Notes: generated by a model not told the origin, from the sequence alone. Numbered from the stretch's first letter, positions 10,586-19,933 are shown. The stretch: DNA of 64,000 nt from Anaerolineaceae bacterium (GCA_011620555.1 WOYY01000061.1:19703-83702), one strand, 5' to 3'. A program made the numbers and translations.

Positions 10586-11143
10586 TTGCAAAAAAGAACA
10601 TTCATCGCAATTGCGGCTTTAATCACCCTGGTCAGTCTGACCTGGATGGCCCTGACTCCGCTCTATTTCCCGGGGGTTCAGGCCGGCTCCTCCCAGGCTG
10701 CCCATCAAGGCTTCCAGGCCCCAGATTTCACCCTGCAAACTCCGGAGGGGCTGCCCGTGACCCTGGCGGACTACAGCGGACAGCCCGTGCTCGTCTTCCT
10801 CTGGGCATCCTGGTGCACGGTCTGCAAGGCGACCATGCCCGACCTGGAACCCATCTATCAGGAATATGCCCCGCAAGGTTTCGAGATCCTGGCGGTCAAT
10901 ATGACCGCCCAGGATACCGCGAGCGCTGCGATCAACTACTTCCAGGGACAAAATTATTCCTTCCCCATGCTGATGGACCCCGATGGCGCAGTCGCCCGGC
11001 AATATCAGATGTATGCTGTGCCGACCTCAGTCCTCATCGGCCCCGATGGGATCGTGCAGAATGTGGTGATCGGGGCGGGGATGAACGCTGGCGAACTGCG
11101 AGCCTGGCTGGATGACGTCCTGACCGCCGAACAGGGAGAGTGA
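10586..11143 (+). CDS. TlpA/ResA-like thioredoxin-family protein (TTG start)
   Basis: N-terminal signal/anchor; LVFLWASWCTVCKATMPDLEP; AVPTSVLIGPDG. Confidence 0.88.
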   Translation: MQKRTFIAIAALITLVSLTWMALTPLYFPGVQAGSSQAAHQGFQAPDFTLQTPEGLPVTLADYSGQPVLVFLWASWCTVCKATMPDLEPIYQEYAPQGFEILAVNMTAQDTASAAINYFQGQNYSFPMLMDPDGAVARQYQMYAVPTSVLIGPDGIVQNVVIGAGMNAGELRAWLDDVLTAEQGE

Positions 11144-11146
11144 GCG

Positions 11147-12391
11147 ATGTTCCCTGTCATTGATTTCGGCCCGCTTGCCATTCAGGCCGCCGGCCTCCTG
11201 CTGATCCTCAGCCTCTGGCTGGGCCTCTGGCTGAGCGGAAAACTCGCGCCTAATCTGGGCACCAACGGCGACACAATCGAAAATGGCTTGCTGATGGCTT
11301 TCCTGGCCGGGATTCTCGCGGCCCGGATCGGCTTCCTGCTGGCCAACCCCGCTATCCTGGTTGAAAATCCCCTTGCCATCATCTCGCTGACCCCCTCCAT
11401 GCTGGACGCCAACTTCGGCATCCTGGCCGGGGCAATCGTGCTGCTGATCGCATTTCAACGGAAGCATCTCCCCCTCTGGCCGACGCTGGATACCCTCAGC
11501 CCCTTGCTCATCCTGGGCTTTGCCGGAGCCCAGTCGGCAAACCTGGCCAACGGGAACGCCTATGGCCTGCCAGCGGACCTGCCCTGGAGCGTCTATCTTT
11601 GGAATGCAAACCGCCATCCCGTTCAGATCTATGCACTGATCCTGACCGCCATCCTGTTCATCTGGTGGCTGGTGAAAACCCGCCTGGCCAAACAAAATGG
11701 CTTTTTCCACAGCGGGGTCCTGTTCAGCATCGTTCTGGCCGGCCTGGCCTTCATCACCCTATTCACCCAGGCCTTCGTCGCGGATAAGCGGATCATCCTT
11801 GGGTTTGACCAGGTCCAATGGCTGGGGCTGATCATCCTGGCCGGCAGCCTGGCAGCGATCTACAAGCTGGAATTCACCCAACCGAAAGCGATTTCCGCCT
11901 TCATTTCGATGGGTTCCAATCTGGACCCCCTCGAAAACCTCTACGAAGGCAGTCAGGATGTTGCCGCCCAATTTAAAATCCTCAGCCGGTCCAGCATCTA
12001 CCAGACCGAAGATACCCGGGAAGGACATCGGGGTGAGTTCTACCTGAATCGGGTCCTCCAGATTGAAACTTCCCTGCCCTACCCGGCATTCCACACCAAG
12101 CTCAAGGAGATCGAGCGGGCGCATGGCCGCGAACCCGGCAACCGCGAGGTCGTGCCGCTGGACCTCGATATCCTCACTTTCGGCAAAGAGGTCTTCCGAA
12201 ATGCGGGAAAGCAAATGCCGGACCCCGGAATCATAGCTCACGGCTATATCAGTCTGCCCCTGGCTGAAATAACGCCCGCCTTTCGCCACCCCGCCACCGG
12301 CGAAGCGATTGATGACATTATCAGCAAATTGCCAGCTGTTGAACAAAACGTCCAAAAATTGGAAGAGGTGAAGGATGGAACTGAAGGGTAA
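11147..12391 (+). CDS. Lgt-like multi-TM domain fused to 2-amino-4-hydroxy-6-hydroxymethyldihydropteridine pyrophosphokinase (FolK/HPPK)
   Basis: N-terminal ~240 aa multi-TM with Lgt-like ANLANGNAYGLPADLPWSVYLWNANRHPVQIY; from ~11888 AFISMGSNLDPLENLYEG..., HGREPGNREVVPLDLDIL = HPPK; single uninterrupted ORF. Confidence 0.85.
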   Translation: MFPVIDFGPLAIQAAGLLLILSLWLGLWLSGKLAPNLGTNGDTIENGLLMAFLAGILAARIGFLLANPAILVENPLAIISLTPSMLDANFGILAGAIVLLIAFQRKHLPLWPTLDTLSPLLILGFAGAQSANLANGNAYGLPADLPWSVYLWNANRHPVQIYALILTAILFIWWLVKTRLAKQNGFFHSGVLFSIVLAGLAFITLFTQAFVADKRIILGFDQVQWLGLIILAGSLAAIYKLEFTQPKAISAFISMGSNLDPLENLYEGSQDVAAQFKILSRSSIYQTEDTREGHRGEFYLNRVLQIETSLPYPAFHTKLKEIERAHGREPGNREVVPLDLDILTFGKEVFRNAGKQMPDPGIIAHGYISLPLAEITPAFRHPATGEAIDDIISKLPAVEQNVQKLEEVKDGTEG

Positions 12392-13106
12392 GACCGCTCT
12401 GGTCACGGGTGGCAGCATCCGTCTGGGCCGCGCCTATGCCCTGGCGCTGGCCCGGGAAGGCGCCAACCTGGCGATCCATTACAATCGCTCCGCAGCGCCA
12501 GCCGAAGAGACAGCCCAGCTGGCCCGCGCAGAAGGTGTGGAAGCGATCACCGTCGCTGCGGATTTCAACAACCCGGCGGCTGTTGACACGCTCTTTCCCC
12601 AGGTTCTGAACTATTTCGAAGTGGTCGATGTTCTGATCAATAACGCCGCCATTTACCTCAGAGGGAACGGGATGGAGACAGACCGGGAAAAATGGGAAAG
12701 CCAGTTTCGGATCAACCTCCAAACCCCCTTCATGCTGATCCAGGCCTTTGCCCGGCAGCTGCCCAAAGGCCGCCCCGGACGCGTCCTCAATATCGCCGAC
12801 GCCCAGATCCTGCAGCACCGGCCGGATCACTTCGCCTACCGGCTCACGAAACTGGCCCTGGTCGAAATGACCCGCATGTTTGCGCTGGAACTCGCGCCGG
12901 ATATCACGGTGAACGCCCTTGCGCCCGGCATCATGCTGCCCCTCGCCGACCGGGAAGATGTGGATCTGGAAGCCTACGCAAAGGAATACGTCCCCCTCAG
13001 GCGCACTGGCACTCCCGAGATTGCAGCGGAGAACGCCCTGCATCTCCTCAAAAGCGATTTCACGACCGGCGCCTTTCTGCGGGTGGATGGCGGGCAGTAC
13101 CTCTGA
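12375..13106 (+). CDS. SDR-family oxidoreductase, pteridine-reductase/FolM-like
   Basis: TGGSIRLGRAYALALA, LINNAA, YRLTKLALVEMTRMFALELAP; overlaps the FolK fusion gene. Confidence 0.7.
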   Translation: MELKGKTALVTGGSIRLGRAYALALAREGANLAIHYNRSAAPAEETAQLARAEGVEAITVAADFNNPAAVDTLFPQVLNYFEVVDVLINNAAIYLRGNGMETDREKWESQFRINLQTPFMLIQAFARQLPKGRPGRVLNIADAQILQHRPDHFAYRLTKLALVEMTRMFALELAPDITVNALAPGIMLPLADREDVDLEAYAKEYVPLRRTGTPEIAAENALHLLKSDFTTGAFLRVDGGQYL

Positions 13107-13823
13107 TCAGGACTGGCCGTAAACCGGAATTGCCGCCCCGGTGATGTCATCCGACTGCGAAGAAGTGAGGGACAGAATCGTCTCAGCAATTTCAACCGGC
13201 GAAACCCATTTGGTAAAATCCGCATTGGGCATCTCAGCCCGGTTATTGGGGGTGTCGATCGTCCCTGGAAGGACGCAATTGACCTGAACCCCTGCCGGCG
13301 CCAATTCAGCCGCCATGCTTTCTGTCAGGCGCAGGAGGGCGGCCTTGGCCGCCGCATACGCTCCCGTTTTCGCCCCGCCTTTCAACGCGGCCTTCGCACC
13401 CACTGTGACCACCTTGCCCCGCCCCCGCTCGATCAGATCGGGCACAAAAGCCTTGCAAAGGTTCAGGAATGGGAGGACATTCACCGCCAGCATCCGCCGC
13501 AAGGTCTCTGTGGATAACTCGTAAACGGTCTCCCCGTAAGTGAAACCGCCCACTGTATTCACAAGCACCTCAACCTGACCCACCCGCTGATGGACCTGCT
13601 CCCTCAGGCTGGCAACCGTTTCTGGCTGGCTGAGGTCCATGCCATCAAAAATTTCCAAACGGCCAGGGCGACCTTCATCCAGCCCCAGCGCCGCCAGACG
13701 GCCCTCCCCTCGGTCCAGCGCGCAAACCCTTGCGCCCTGTTGCAGGAAGGTCCGGACGACCTCCCGGCCCAGCGCGCCGGCGGCGCCTGACACCACAACG
13801 ACTTTCTCCGTGAATTCACCCAT
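13107..13823 (-). CDS. SDR-family oxidoreductase
   Basis: VVVVSGAAGALGREV, YAAAKAALLRLTESMAAELAPAGVQVNCVLPGTIDTP. Confidence 0.85.
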   Translation of the reverse strand: MGEFTEKVVVVSGAAGALGREVVRTFLQQGARVCALDRGEGRLAALGLDEGRPGRLEIFDGMDLSQPETVASLREQVHQRVGQVEVLVNTVGGFTYGETVYELSTETLRRMLAVNVLPFLNLCKAFVPDLIERGRGKVVTVGAKAALKGGAKTGAYAAAKAALLRLTESMAAELAPAGVQVNCVLPGTIDTPNNRAEMPNADFTKWVSPVEIAETILSLTSSQSDDITGAAIPVYGQS

Positions 13824-13828
13824 CTTTT

Positions 13829-15244
13829 TTATCCTTCCTCTTCCAAGCGGGTTGGCACAAGACAGGTCCGCTCAAGCCAGCGCCGCCAATCCGCTTCCAC
13901 AATGCCCTGTTTCAGGGCATCATCTTTTGTTATTTGATCAGCTCCGGCCAACAGCTCCCCCAAACCCGGCGCGGGTTCAAACTGCCCTCTGAAGTCATGA
14001 TAAATCCGATCTCCCCGAAGCTCGCACCAGGGGGCCAGGCGGTAAAGCGTCGCCGGTGTGGGTTGAAGGGCTTTGAAAGCCATCGGCGGCCGCTTTGCCG
14101 CCCCGGTGATGATCTCGGCATACCGGCTGACCTGCGCCTCAAAGTTCAATTCACTCCGGAGATAGGCCATCGTTTTAGGGGAAACCCGCCGTCCGGATTG
14201 AATGATATTGGCGATGCATTCCGCCGCAGCCGGGATGTCGCCGAAATCAACCTTATCCAGCAAATCATCGGGCAGCAAAGTCCGATGCACGCCGACCCTG
14301 GCGACCACACTGGGCGTCCCGCAGGCCAGCGACTCATACGCCACGTTGCCAAAGGCTTCCACAATGTTCCCCAGGCAAAGCGTTGCCTGCCCCAGGCTGT
14401 AAAGCTCCGGCATCCGGGCCGCCGGCGTCCAGGGGATGAAGACGAAATTCTCCCGCACGTCCAGATCCACCATCAATTGCACCATCGCGTGATAGAAATC
14501 CGTTTCGCCCTGCGAGACCATCGACCCGATCCATTCCGGGACCAGCACCTTCAGGTCGTGAATCCCATAGCGATGCACCAGGGCTTCCGTCACCCGGATC
14601 GTCTCGGGCAGCCCCTTGCCGGGTTCCGGGCGGTGGGGGTGCAAAAGCAGGGTTTGGCGGGCAGGGTCCAGCCCCAATTCCTCCGCCAGCGGACGGGGGT
14701 CCACCGGTTTGAACATCTCGAAATCCACCCCATTATTGACCTGGTGCAGGCGTTCATTCAAGTCCGGGTAAAACCGTCCCACCGTGGCGCGAACAACCTC
14801 GGCGGAAAAGGGTGAAACGCAGATCAGTTCATCGTATTTCCCAATGAAAGAGCCAAGCACCGATTCCGGGTAGATGTTATCCCTCAGCGAGACAACCGTT
14901 GGGATATCCCGATACAGGTCCGGCACCAGAAATTCCCCGTCATGGATATAAAAACGGTCCGCCTGAGCCAGAAATGCGCTCAGCTTATCCAAGATCAGGG
15001 CCAGGTCCGCCCCGCTGATCGCGTAGGGCTGGGGAAAGGGCAAGTGGAAGGGCAAAACCGGGTGCACCCGCACCCGATCGGCCCAGGAAAAGGCTGGGAG
15101 CGGGTCCACCGCCTGCGCGCAGACGACCTCCACCTCGTGGCCCAAAGCGCCAAGGTGACGGGCAATGTAATAGAGGTGCTTAGACGCGCCTCCGGTGACC
15201 TTTTCTGGGAAGAGCGGATTGATGGAAAACATCACGATCTTCAT
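13829..15244 (-). CDS. Glycosyltransferase family 4-like
   Basis: MKIVMFSINPLFPEKVTGGASKHLYYIARHLGALGHEVEVV; HPHRPEPGKGLPETI; EAFGNVAYESLACGTPSVVARVG. Confidence 0.85.
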   Translation of the reverse strand: MKIVMFSINPLFPEKVTGGASKHLYYIARHLGALGHEVEVVCAQAVDPLPAFSWADRVRVHPVLPFHLPFPQPYAISGADLALILDKLSAFLAQADRFYIHDGEFLVPDLYRDIPTVVSLRDNIYPESVLGSFIGKYDELICVSPFSAEVVRATVGRFYPDLNERLHQVNNGVDFEMFKPVDPRPLAEELGLDPARQTLLLHPHRPEPGKGLPETIRVTEALVHRYGIHDLKVLVPEWIGSMVSQGETDFYHAMVQLMVDLDVRENFVFIPWTPAARMPELYSLGQATLCLGNIVEAFGNVAYESLACGTPSVVARVGVHRTLLPDDLLDKVDFGDIPAAAECIANIIQSGRRVSPKTMAYLRSELNFEAQVSRYAEIITGAAKRPPMAFKALQPTPATLYRLAPWCELRGDRIYHDFRGQFEPAPGLGELLAGADQITKDDALKQGIVEADWRRWLERTCLVPTRLEEEG

Positions 15245-15299
15245 GGATTTCTCATTTCACCGAATCTCGGTACAATTCAGTTGAGGAAAGGATAAGCTA

Positions 15300-15653
15300 A
15301 TGGACAAAATCATTATCAAGAACTTGAAGGTTGAAGGGCTGTTGGGGATCCACCAACAGGAGCAGGAGACCCCTCAACCCATCCGGATCAATGTTGTGAT
15401 GTCCGTGGATATTTCCGGCGCAGCCGCCCAAGATGACATCCACCAGACGGTCAACTATTCGACAATCGCCAAACAGATCGTCAGCCGGGTTGAATCAACC
15501 CATTATTACACCATCGAAGCCCTGATCTCCTCCCTGGCAGACCTGATCCTGGAAAACGAAAGGGTCCGGAAGGTCTGGCTGCGGGTCGAGAAGACCGAAG
15601 CGGTCACCATGGCCGACGCGGTCGGCGTTGAGATCACCCGCAAGCGGGATTAG
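15300..15653 (+). CDS. folB: Dihydroneopterin aldolase
   Basis: MDKIIIKNLKVEGLLGIHQQEQETPQPIRINV, TVNYSTIAKQI, ALISSLADLIL, WLRVEKTEAV. Confidence 0.9.
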   Translation: MDKIIIKNLKVEGLLGIHQQEQETPQPIRINVVMSVDISGAAAQDDIHQTVNYSTIAKQIVSRVESTHYYTIEALISSLADLILENERVRKVWLRVEKTEAVTMADAVGVEITRKRD

Positions 15654-15659
15654 CCCCAC

Positions 15660-16298
15660 TCAAAAGTGTAAGCGCTCCGCCCCGCGGCTGATATTATCGA
15701 GGAATTCCATCCGGGTGGACATATCCTTACGGAATGCGCCCAGCATGGTGGAGGTCGTCATCCGGGCGTCGTGCTTTTTCACGCCTCGCAACATCATGCA
15801 CATATGCAGGCCTTCAGCCACCACAGCCACGCCCTGCGGCTTGAGCACATAATCAATATACTCCGCAATTTGCCGCGTCATCCGCTCCTGCACCTGCAGG
15901 CGCTTGGCGAAAAGATCCACAATCCGGGGAATTTTGGAGAGGCCGATCACCTTATCCGATGGGATATAGGCCACATGGATCCGCCCGATGAAGGGCAGCA
16001 TGTGGTGTTCACACATGCTGTAAAATTCGATATCCCGAACGATCACCATTTCATCATAGCCCACGTCAAAGACGGCCCCATTGACGAGTTCGCGCGGGTC
16101 CATCCGGTAACCGCCCAAAAGTTCCGCATAGGATTTGGCCACCCGATGCGGGGTTTTGAGCAGGCCCTCGCGGTCCACATCCTCGCCGATCGCTTCGAGA
16201 ATATCCTTGACGGAATGTTCAATCGTATCAAGATCCATCTCCTGGTCGCAGAACAGATCAGCCTCTAAAGCCATGGGATCATTGCAATCATCAACCAT
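15660..16298 (-). CDS. folE: GTP cyclohydrolase I
   Basis: [82 protein letters not shown]. Confidence 0.95.
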   Translation of the reverse strand: MVDDCNDPMALEADLFCDQEMDLDTIEHSVKDILEAIGEDVDREGLLKTPHRVAKSYAELLGGYRMDPRELVNGAVFDVGYDEMVIVRDIEFYSMCEHHMLPFIGRIHVAYIPSDKVIGLSKIPRIVDLFAKRLQVQERMTRQIAEYIDYVLKPQGVAVVAEGLHMCMMLRGVKKHDARMTTSTMLGAFRKDMSTRMEFLDNISRGAERLHF

Positions 16299-16373
16299 TA
16301 CAAACTCCTTGCTGTTAATTTATATTTAGGATTTATTTTATCATCTTTAGACCTCTAAAATACCAAATATAAA

Positions 16374-16401
16374 CAGCCTGTACAATGTTTTGTACAGGCT
16401 G
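16374..16401 (-). terminator. Hairpin/terminator downstream of hpf
   Basis: CAGCCTGTAC-aatgtttt-GTACAGGCTG, A/T-rich flank toward the - strand 3' side. Confidence 0.65.
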
Positions 16402-16423
16402 CATCGTCTCTCAAGTTTGAAGA

Positions 16424-16990
16424 TTAGCCGATTTCGGGAATGATGATCCCATAGGTGCCATCCCGCCGCCGGTAAAGGACGTTAAATTCACTGGTATTGG
16501 CATTGTAGAAGACAAAGAAATTCTCGTGTCCCAGGAGCTTCATCTGCTCCACGGCCTCAAGTTCATCCATGGGCGCCAGTGTAAAGCGTTTCCGCCGGAC
16601 GATCATCGGTTCTTCCTCCGGTTCCTCAGGTTCCGGAAAGTCCATCTCAATGACATCCGCAATCACCTGGCCATCTCCCCGGCCCCGGTCCCGTTTACCT
16701 TTAAAGCGTCTGATCTGGCGGCGCATCTTATCAAGTGAGGCATCCACGGCCGCAAAGATGCTGTCGGAACGTTCCTCTGAACGCAGAATAAAACCTTTAC
16801 CCCGCAATGTGAGTTGGGCGACATATCGGTCTTCGGCGCTTCTGGCCGTTTTGGTGTGTGAAAGGTCAACGCGGCATTCATCCACTTCGTCCAGGAATTT
16901 TTCAAGCTTTTCAACTTTCGTAAACACGTAGTCGTGCAGGCGGTCCGTCAACTCTAAATTCTTGGTGAAGATATCGATTTTGACTGTCAT
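16424..16990 (-). CDS. hpf: Long-form ribosome hibernation promoting factor
   Basis: MTVKIDIFTKNLELTDRLHDYVFTKVEKLEKF plus C-terminal VRRKRFTLAPMDELEAVEQMKLLGHENFFVFYNANTSEFNVLYRRRDGTYGIIIPEI. Confidence 0.93.
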   Translation of the reverse strand: MTVKIDIFTKNLELTDRLHDYVFTKVEKLEKFLDEVDECRVDLSHTKTARSAEDRYVAQLTLRGKGFILRSEERSDSIFAAVDASLDKMRRQIRRFKGKRDRGRGDGQVIADVIEMDFPEPEEPEEEPMIVRRKRFTLAPMDELEAVEQMKLLGHENFFVFYNANTSEFNVLYRRRDGTYGIIIPEIG

Positions 16991-17030
16991 TTTGTCCTCC
17001 ATTTCAGATTAGGTAATCAGATTATTATAC

Positions 17031-17780
17031 TTATGGAGAGTCCGAAGGAATAGGGGCGTAGCCATGGATCGGCCTTGCAAGGGTCAAACAGTGAACCGCA
17101 GAAGCACCTCCTTCCAATAAGGCCTGGGTACATTCCCGCAACGTTGATCCCGTGGTGGTCACATCATCCACGAGCAGGACGCGCTTGCGGGCGACCAGAT
17201 CCGGGACAGCCTCAAAAGCGCCGAGGACGTTTACCCGGCGCTGGTCCGCGTTGAGTTCAACCTGAGACTGAGTATTCCGGGTCCGCTGCAACCCATAAGC
17301 GGTGTAGGGTAAGCCAAGAGTTAGAGCAACAGGGCGGGCCAGCAGAGCCGCCTGGTTGTACCCCCGTTCCGTCTGCCGGATGGGGCTGAGAGGGACGGGC
17401 ATCACAAGATCGAGGTTCCACCCCGATTTCAAGACCAATTCAGCCACCGGGTCTGCAAAATAATCGCCCAGGGCCTGGTTCCGGTGATATTTCAGGGAAT
17501 GAACGCATGCCCGGATGACCCCCTCGTAACGGGCCAGGCTCCGCAGCGCGGTGAAGGCCGGCTCTTCCGCCTGACAGGCCTCGCACAGGTCCCTTTGCCC
17601 GTCCAGCGGCAGGCCGCAATGCCGGCAAACGGAACCCGTGATGAATTTAATTTCCTTTTGGCAGTTAAAACATAAGCGATAACCCGGCTCGCCGCATCCG
17701 GCACAGGTGGGCGGGTACATCCAATCCAACGCCGTCCAAAACCCCCGATACAAGACCTGTGCAATTCGGAAATTCAACAA
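17031..17780 (-). CDS. comF: ComF-family phosphoribosyltransferase
   Basis: Zn-finger CAGCGEPGYRLCFNCQKE..CRHCGLPL...C; VLLVDDVTTTGSTLREC PRTase motif. Confidence 0.9.
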   Translation of the reverse strand: MLNFRIAQVLYRGFWTALDWMYPPTCAGCGEPGYRLCFNCQKEIKFITGSVCRHCGLPLDGQRDLCEACQAEEPAFTALRSLARYEGVIRACVHSLKYHRNQALGDYFADPVAELVLKSGWNLDLVMPVPLSPIRQTERGYNQAALLARPVALTLGLPYTAYGLQRTRNTQSQVELNADQRRVNVLGAFEAVPDLVARKRVLLVDDVTTTGSTLRECTQALLEGGASAVHCLTLARPIHGYAPIPSDSP

Positions 17781-17814
17781 AGGTTATCGCCTTTTGATGA
17801 AACTCTTTCGTTTG

Positions 17815-17967
17815 CTACTGTTGTATTGATTGTAACATTGATTCCCAAAGCATCAATAGTGCCGGTTCAAGCAACAGATAAGCCGTCACCAGAACCAGTC
17901 CAACCAGGATGACGATCAGGATCCATTCAATAACGCTTAAACCCCGATTCTCTCTCAGTTTAGCCAT
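17815..17967 (-). CDS. Small type-IV/Flp pilin-like single-TM protein
   Basis: MAKLRENRGLSVIEWILIVILVGLVLV: Gly, then E at +5, then hydrophobic helix; GGAGG 6 nt upstream of internal ATG. Confidence 0.55.
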   Translation of the reverse strand: MAKLRENRGLSVIEWILIVILVGLVLVTAYLLLEPALLMLWESMLQSIQQ

Positions 17968-18064
17968 GGAACCTCCAGACTTTAATTTGCGCTCATTATA
18001 ATACAAGCCAAATCTAACCTATAATAAGATTACTGCAAGTCTGGCGGATTCCTGAGATTATCTA

Positions 18065-18093
18065 TTGCTAAGCTATTTTGAAATTTGTATAAT
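18065..18093 (+). promoter_or_regulatory. Putative sigma70 promoter for SPFH gene pair
   Basis: TTGCTA-17 bp-TATAAT upstream of ORF at 18157. Confidence 0.6.
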
Positions 18094-18156
18094 AATATCG
18101 AAAGTAAATAAGGGAAAAAAACCAAAATTTATCCGAATACCCTAATTGGAGGAACG

Positions 18157-18681
18157 ATGAGTGATATATATGAAAAAGTATCCGGTGAACAGGATTTCAT
18201 CAAGAAAATTCTGGCGAAGATCCCCGGCTTCAAAGGCTATATCGAACGCGGCGACCGCCGGATGTCCGATAAATTGCTTCGGGAACAGGTGACCCTCGAA
18301 TTTGAAACCCTCTATGGCCGGATCTCCGGGCTTCAGCGTGACTTAATCAGCCAGGGCGGTCTCGAATATGTTGATGACCTGGAAGCCGCGGTGATCAAGC
18401 TCCGCCAGTTCATTGACCGCGTGAAAACCGCATCCTACGGCTACAGCGGGATCTTTGATGCCCTCAAGATCAAAGAGGACAAGCTGGCCCAGATCTATGA
18501 ATATGATGCCGCTCTGCTGGGCCTCTCTGACGAAGTCAGCTCGGCTGTTGACAACGTCGAGACCTCAATCGGCACCGATGGCCTGGATGCCGCCATTCGG
18601 CACCTCGTCACCGTCAGCCAGCAGTGCGTTGATGCTTTCAACAAGCGCTCTGACGTGATGAAAGATATCGCGGCAGAGTAA
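18157..18681 (+). CDS. Conserved-looking soluble alpha-helical hypothetical protein, partner of downstream SPFH gene
   Basis: 174 aa; GGAGG before ATG; high coding quality; no recognisable domain. Confidence 0.75.
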   Translation: MSDIYEKVSGEQDFIKKILAKIPGFKGYIERGDRRMSDKLLREQVTLEFETLYGRISGLQRDLISQGGLEYVDDLEAAVIKLRQFIDRVKTASYGYSGIFDALKIKEDKLAQIYEYDAALLGLSDEVSSAVDNVETSIGTDGLDAAIRHLVTVSQQCVDAFNKRSDVMKDIAAE

Positions 18682-18733
18682 TGGCCCGGATATCATTGTT
18701 GTCATTGAATAATAGAAAACGGAGTAAATAATT

Positions 18734-19786
18734 ATGGCTAGAATTTTTGATGTTGTTGAATACCCGAAGGAGATGACGGACGAGATCGTCCACCGATTCC
18801 CCGAGAGTGGTCCTGCAGATCTGCGGATCGGCTCACAAGTCATTGTCCGAGAATCACAGAACGTTGTTTTCATGCGGGATGGACGCGCGTTGGATGTATT
18901 CGGCCCCGGCCGGCACACCATCACAACCGCCAACGTTCCCCTCCTGGTTGATTTTGTCAGCAAAGCCTTTAGCGATCGGACCCCCTTCACGGCTGAGGTC
19001 TTCTATGTCTCCATGAAGGAATTCGCCGATCGCAAATGGGGCACCCCCCAACCAATCATCGTCCGCAACCCCGGCATGGGCCTGGGCGTCGCCCTGCTGC
19101 AGGGCTTCGGCACTTACAGCTTCAAAATTGCCGATCCCCAGCAATTTGTCACCCAGATCGTCGGGGCACAGGGTTACTATCGCACCAGCGACATTGAAAA
19201 TCGCCTGCGCACGATGCTGCTCTCGAAGCTGCAGGACCTCCTCGGCGAGACCGCCGCTACCAAGAGCGTGCTCGACCTGATCGGCCTGACCGATGAGCTT
19301 TCCTCCGGTGTCCGGGCAAAAACTCAGGATGACTTCAAGGCCATCGGCCTGCAGCTGATCTCATTCTATATCGGCAACCTGAAACCCTCCGACAAATCCG
19401 CCGAAGAACTGCGGGCGATGGGGATGCTCGATATGCAGACCTACACCCAACTGCAGGCTGCGGATGCGATGCGGGATGCCGCCCAGAACCCCAGTGGCGG
19501 GGCCGGCCTCACCGCTGGGATCGGCGCCGGGATGGGCATTGGTAATGTCCTTGGCTCCACGCTCAACAGCCAGCTGCAGGGCGGCCAGAACGCTGGCCAG
19601 GCAGCAGGCGCCGCAGCCGGTTCCGTGATGCCCGATGTAATGACTCCCGCCGAAGCGGCCACCTTCCTGAAGGTCTCCGCTGAGGACGTGGTCGCCGCAA
19701 TCGAAGCCGGTGATCTCAAAGCCCGCAAGATCGGCAGCGCCTACCGCATCAGCAAGGATGCCCTCAACGATTTCCTGAAAGGCTGA
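18734..19786 (+). CDS. SPFH/band-7 domain protein (virion-core/YdjI-like) with C-terminal excisionase-type HTH
   Basis: SQVIVRESQNVVFMRDGRALDVFGPGRHTITTANVPLL... and C-terminal MTPAEAATFLKVSAEDVVAAIEAGDLKARKIGSAYRISKDALNDFLKG (19640-19786). Confidence 0.85.
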   Translation: MARIFDVVEYPKEMTDEIVHRFPESGPADLRIGSQVIVRESQNVVFMRDGRALDVFGPGRHTITTANVPLLVDFVSKAFSDRTPFTAEVFYVSMKEFADRKWGTPQPIIVRNPGMGLGVALLQGFGTYSFKIADPQQFVTQIVGAQGYYRTSDIENRLRTMLLSKLQDLLGETAATKSVLDLIGLTDELSSGVRAKTQDDFKAIGLQLISFYIGNLKPSDKSAEELRAMGMLDMQTYTQLQAADAMRDAAQNPSGGAGLTAGIGAGMGIGNVLGSTLNSQLQGGQNAGQAAGAAAGSVMPDVMTPAEAATFLKVSAEDVVAAIEAGDLKARKIGSAYRISKDALNDFLKG

Positions 19787-19807
19787 TCCCTTTCCAGCTA
19801 AAAAACC

Positions 19808-19840
19808 AAAGGTGCTTGAAAAGTTCAGGCACCTTTTTTT
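19808..19840 (+). terminator. Rho-independent terminator
   Basis: AAAGGTGCTTGAA-aag-TTCAGGCACCTTT + TTTT. Confidence 0.85.
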
Positions 19841-19892
19841 GTTAATTCCAACCCTTTTTTGCAAGACCTTAACCTTTCACAGATGGGCCTCA

Positions 19893-19901
19893 TGGTATAA
19901 T
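19893..19901 (+). promoter_or_regulatory. Extended -10 promoter for sucCD
   Basis: TGGTATAAT (TGn-TATAAT) 32 bp before sucC ATG. Confidence 0.55.
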
Positions 19902-19933
19902 TAGTTTAACAAAATATTAACAACGAGAGTGAT

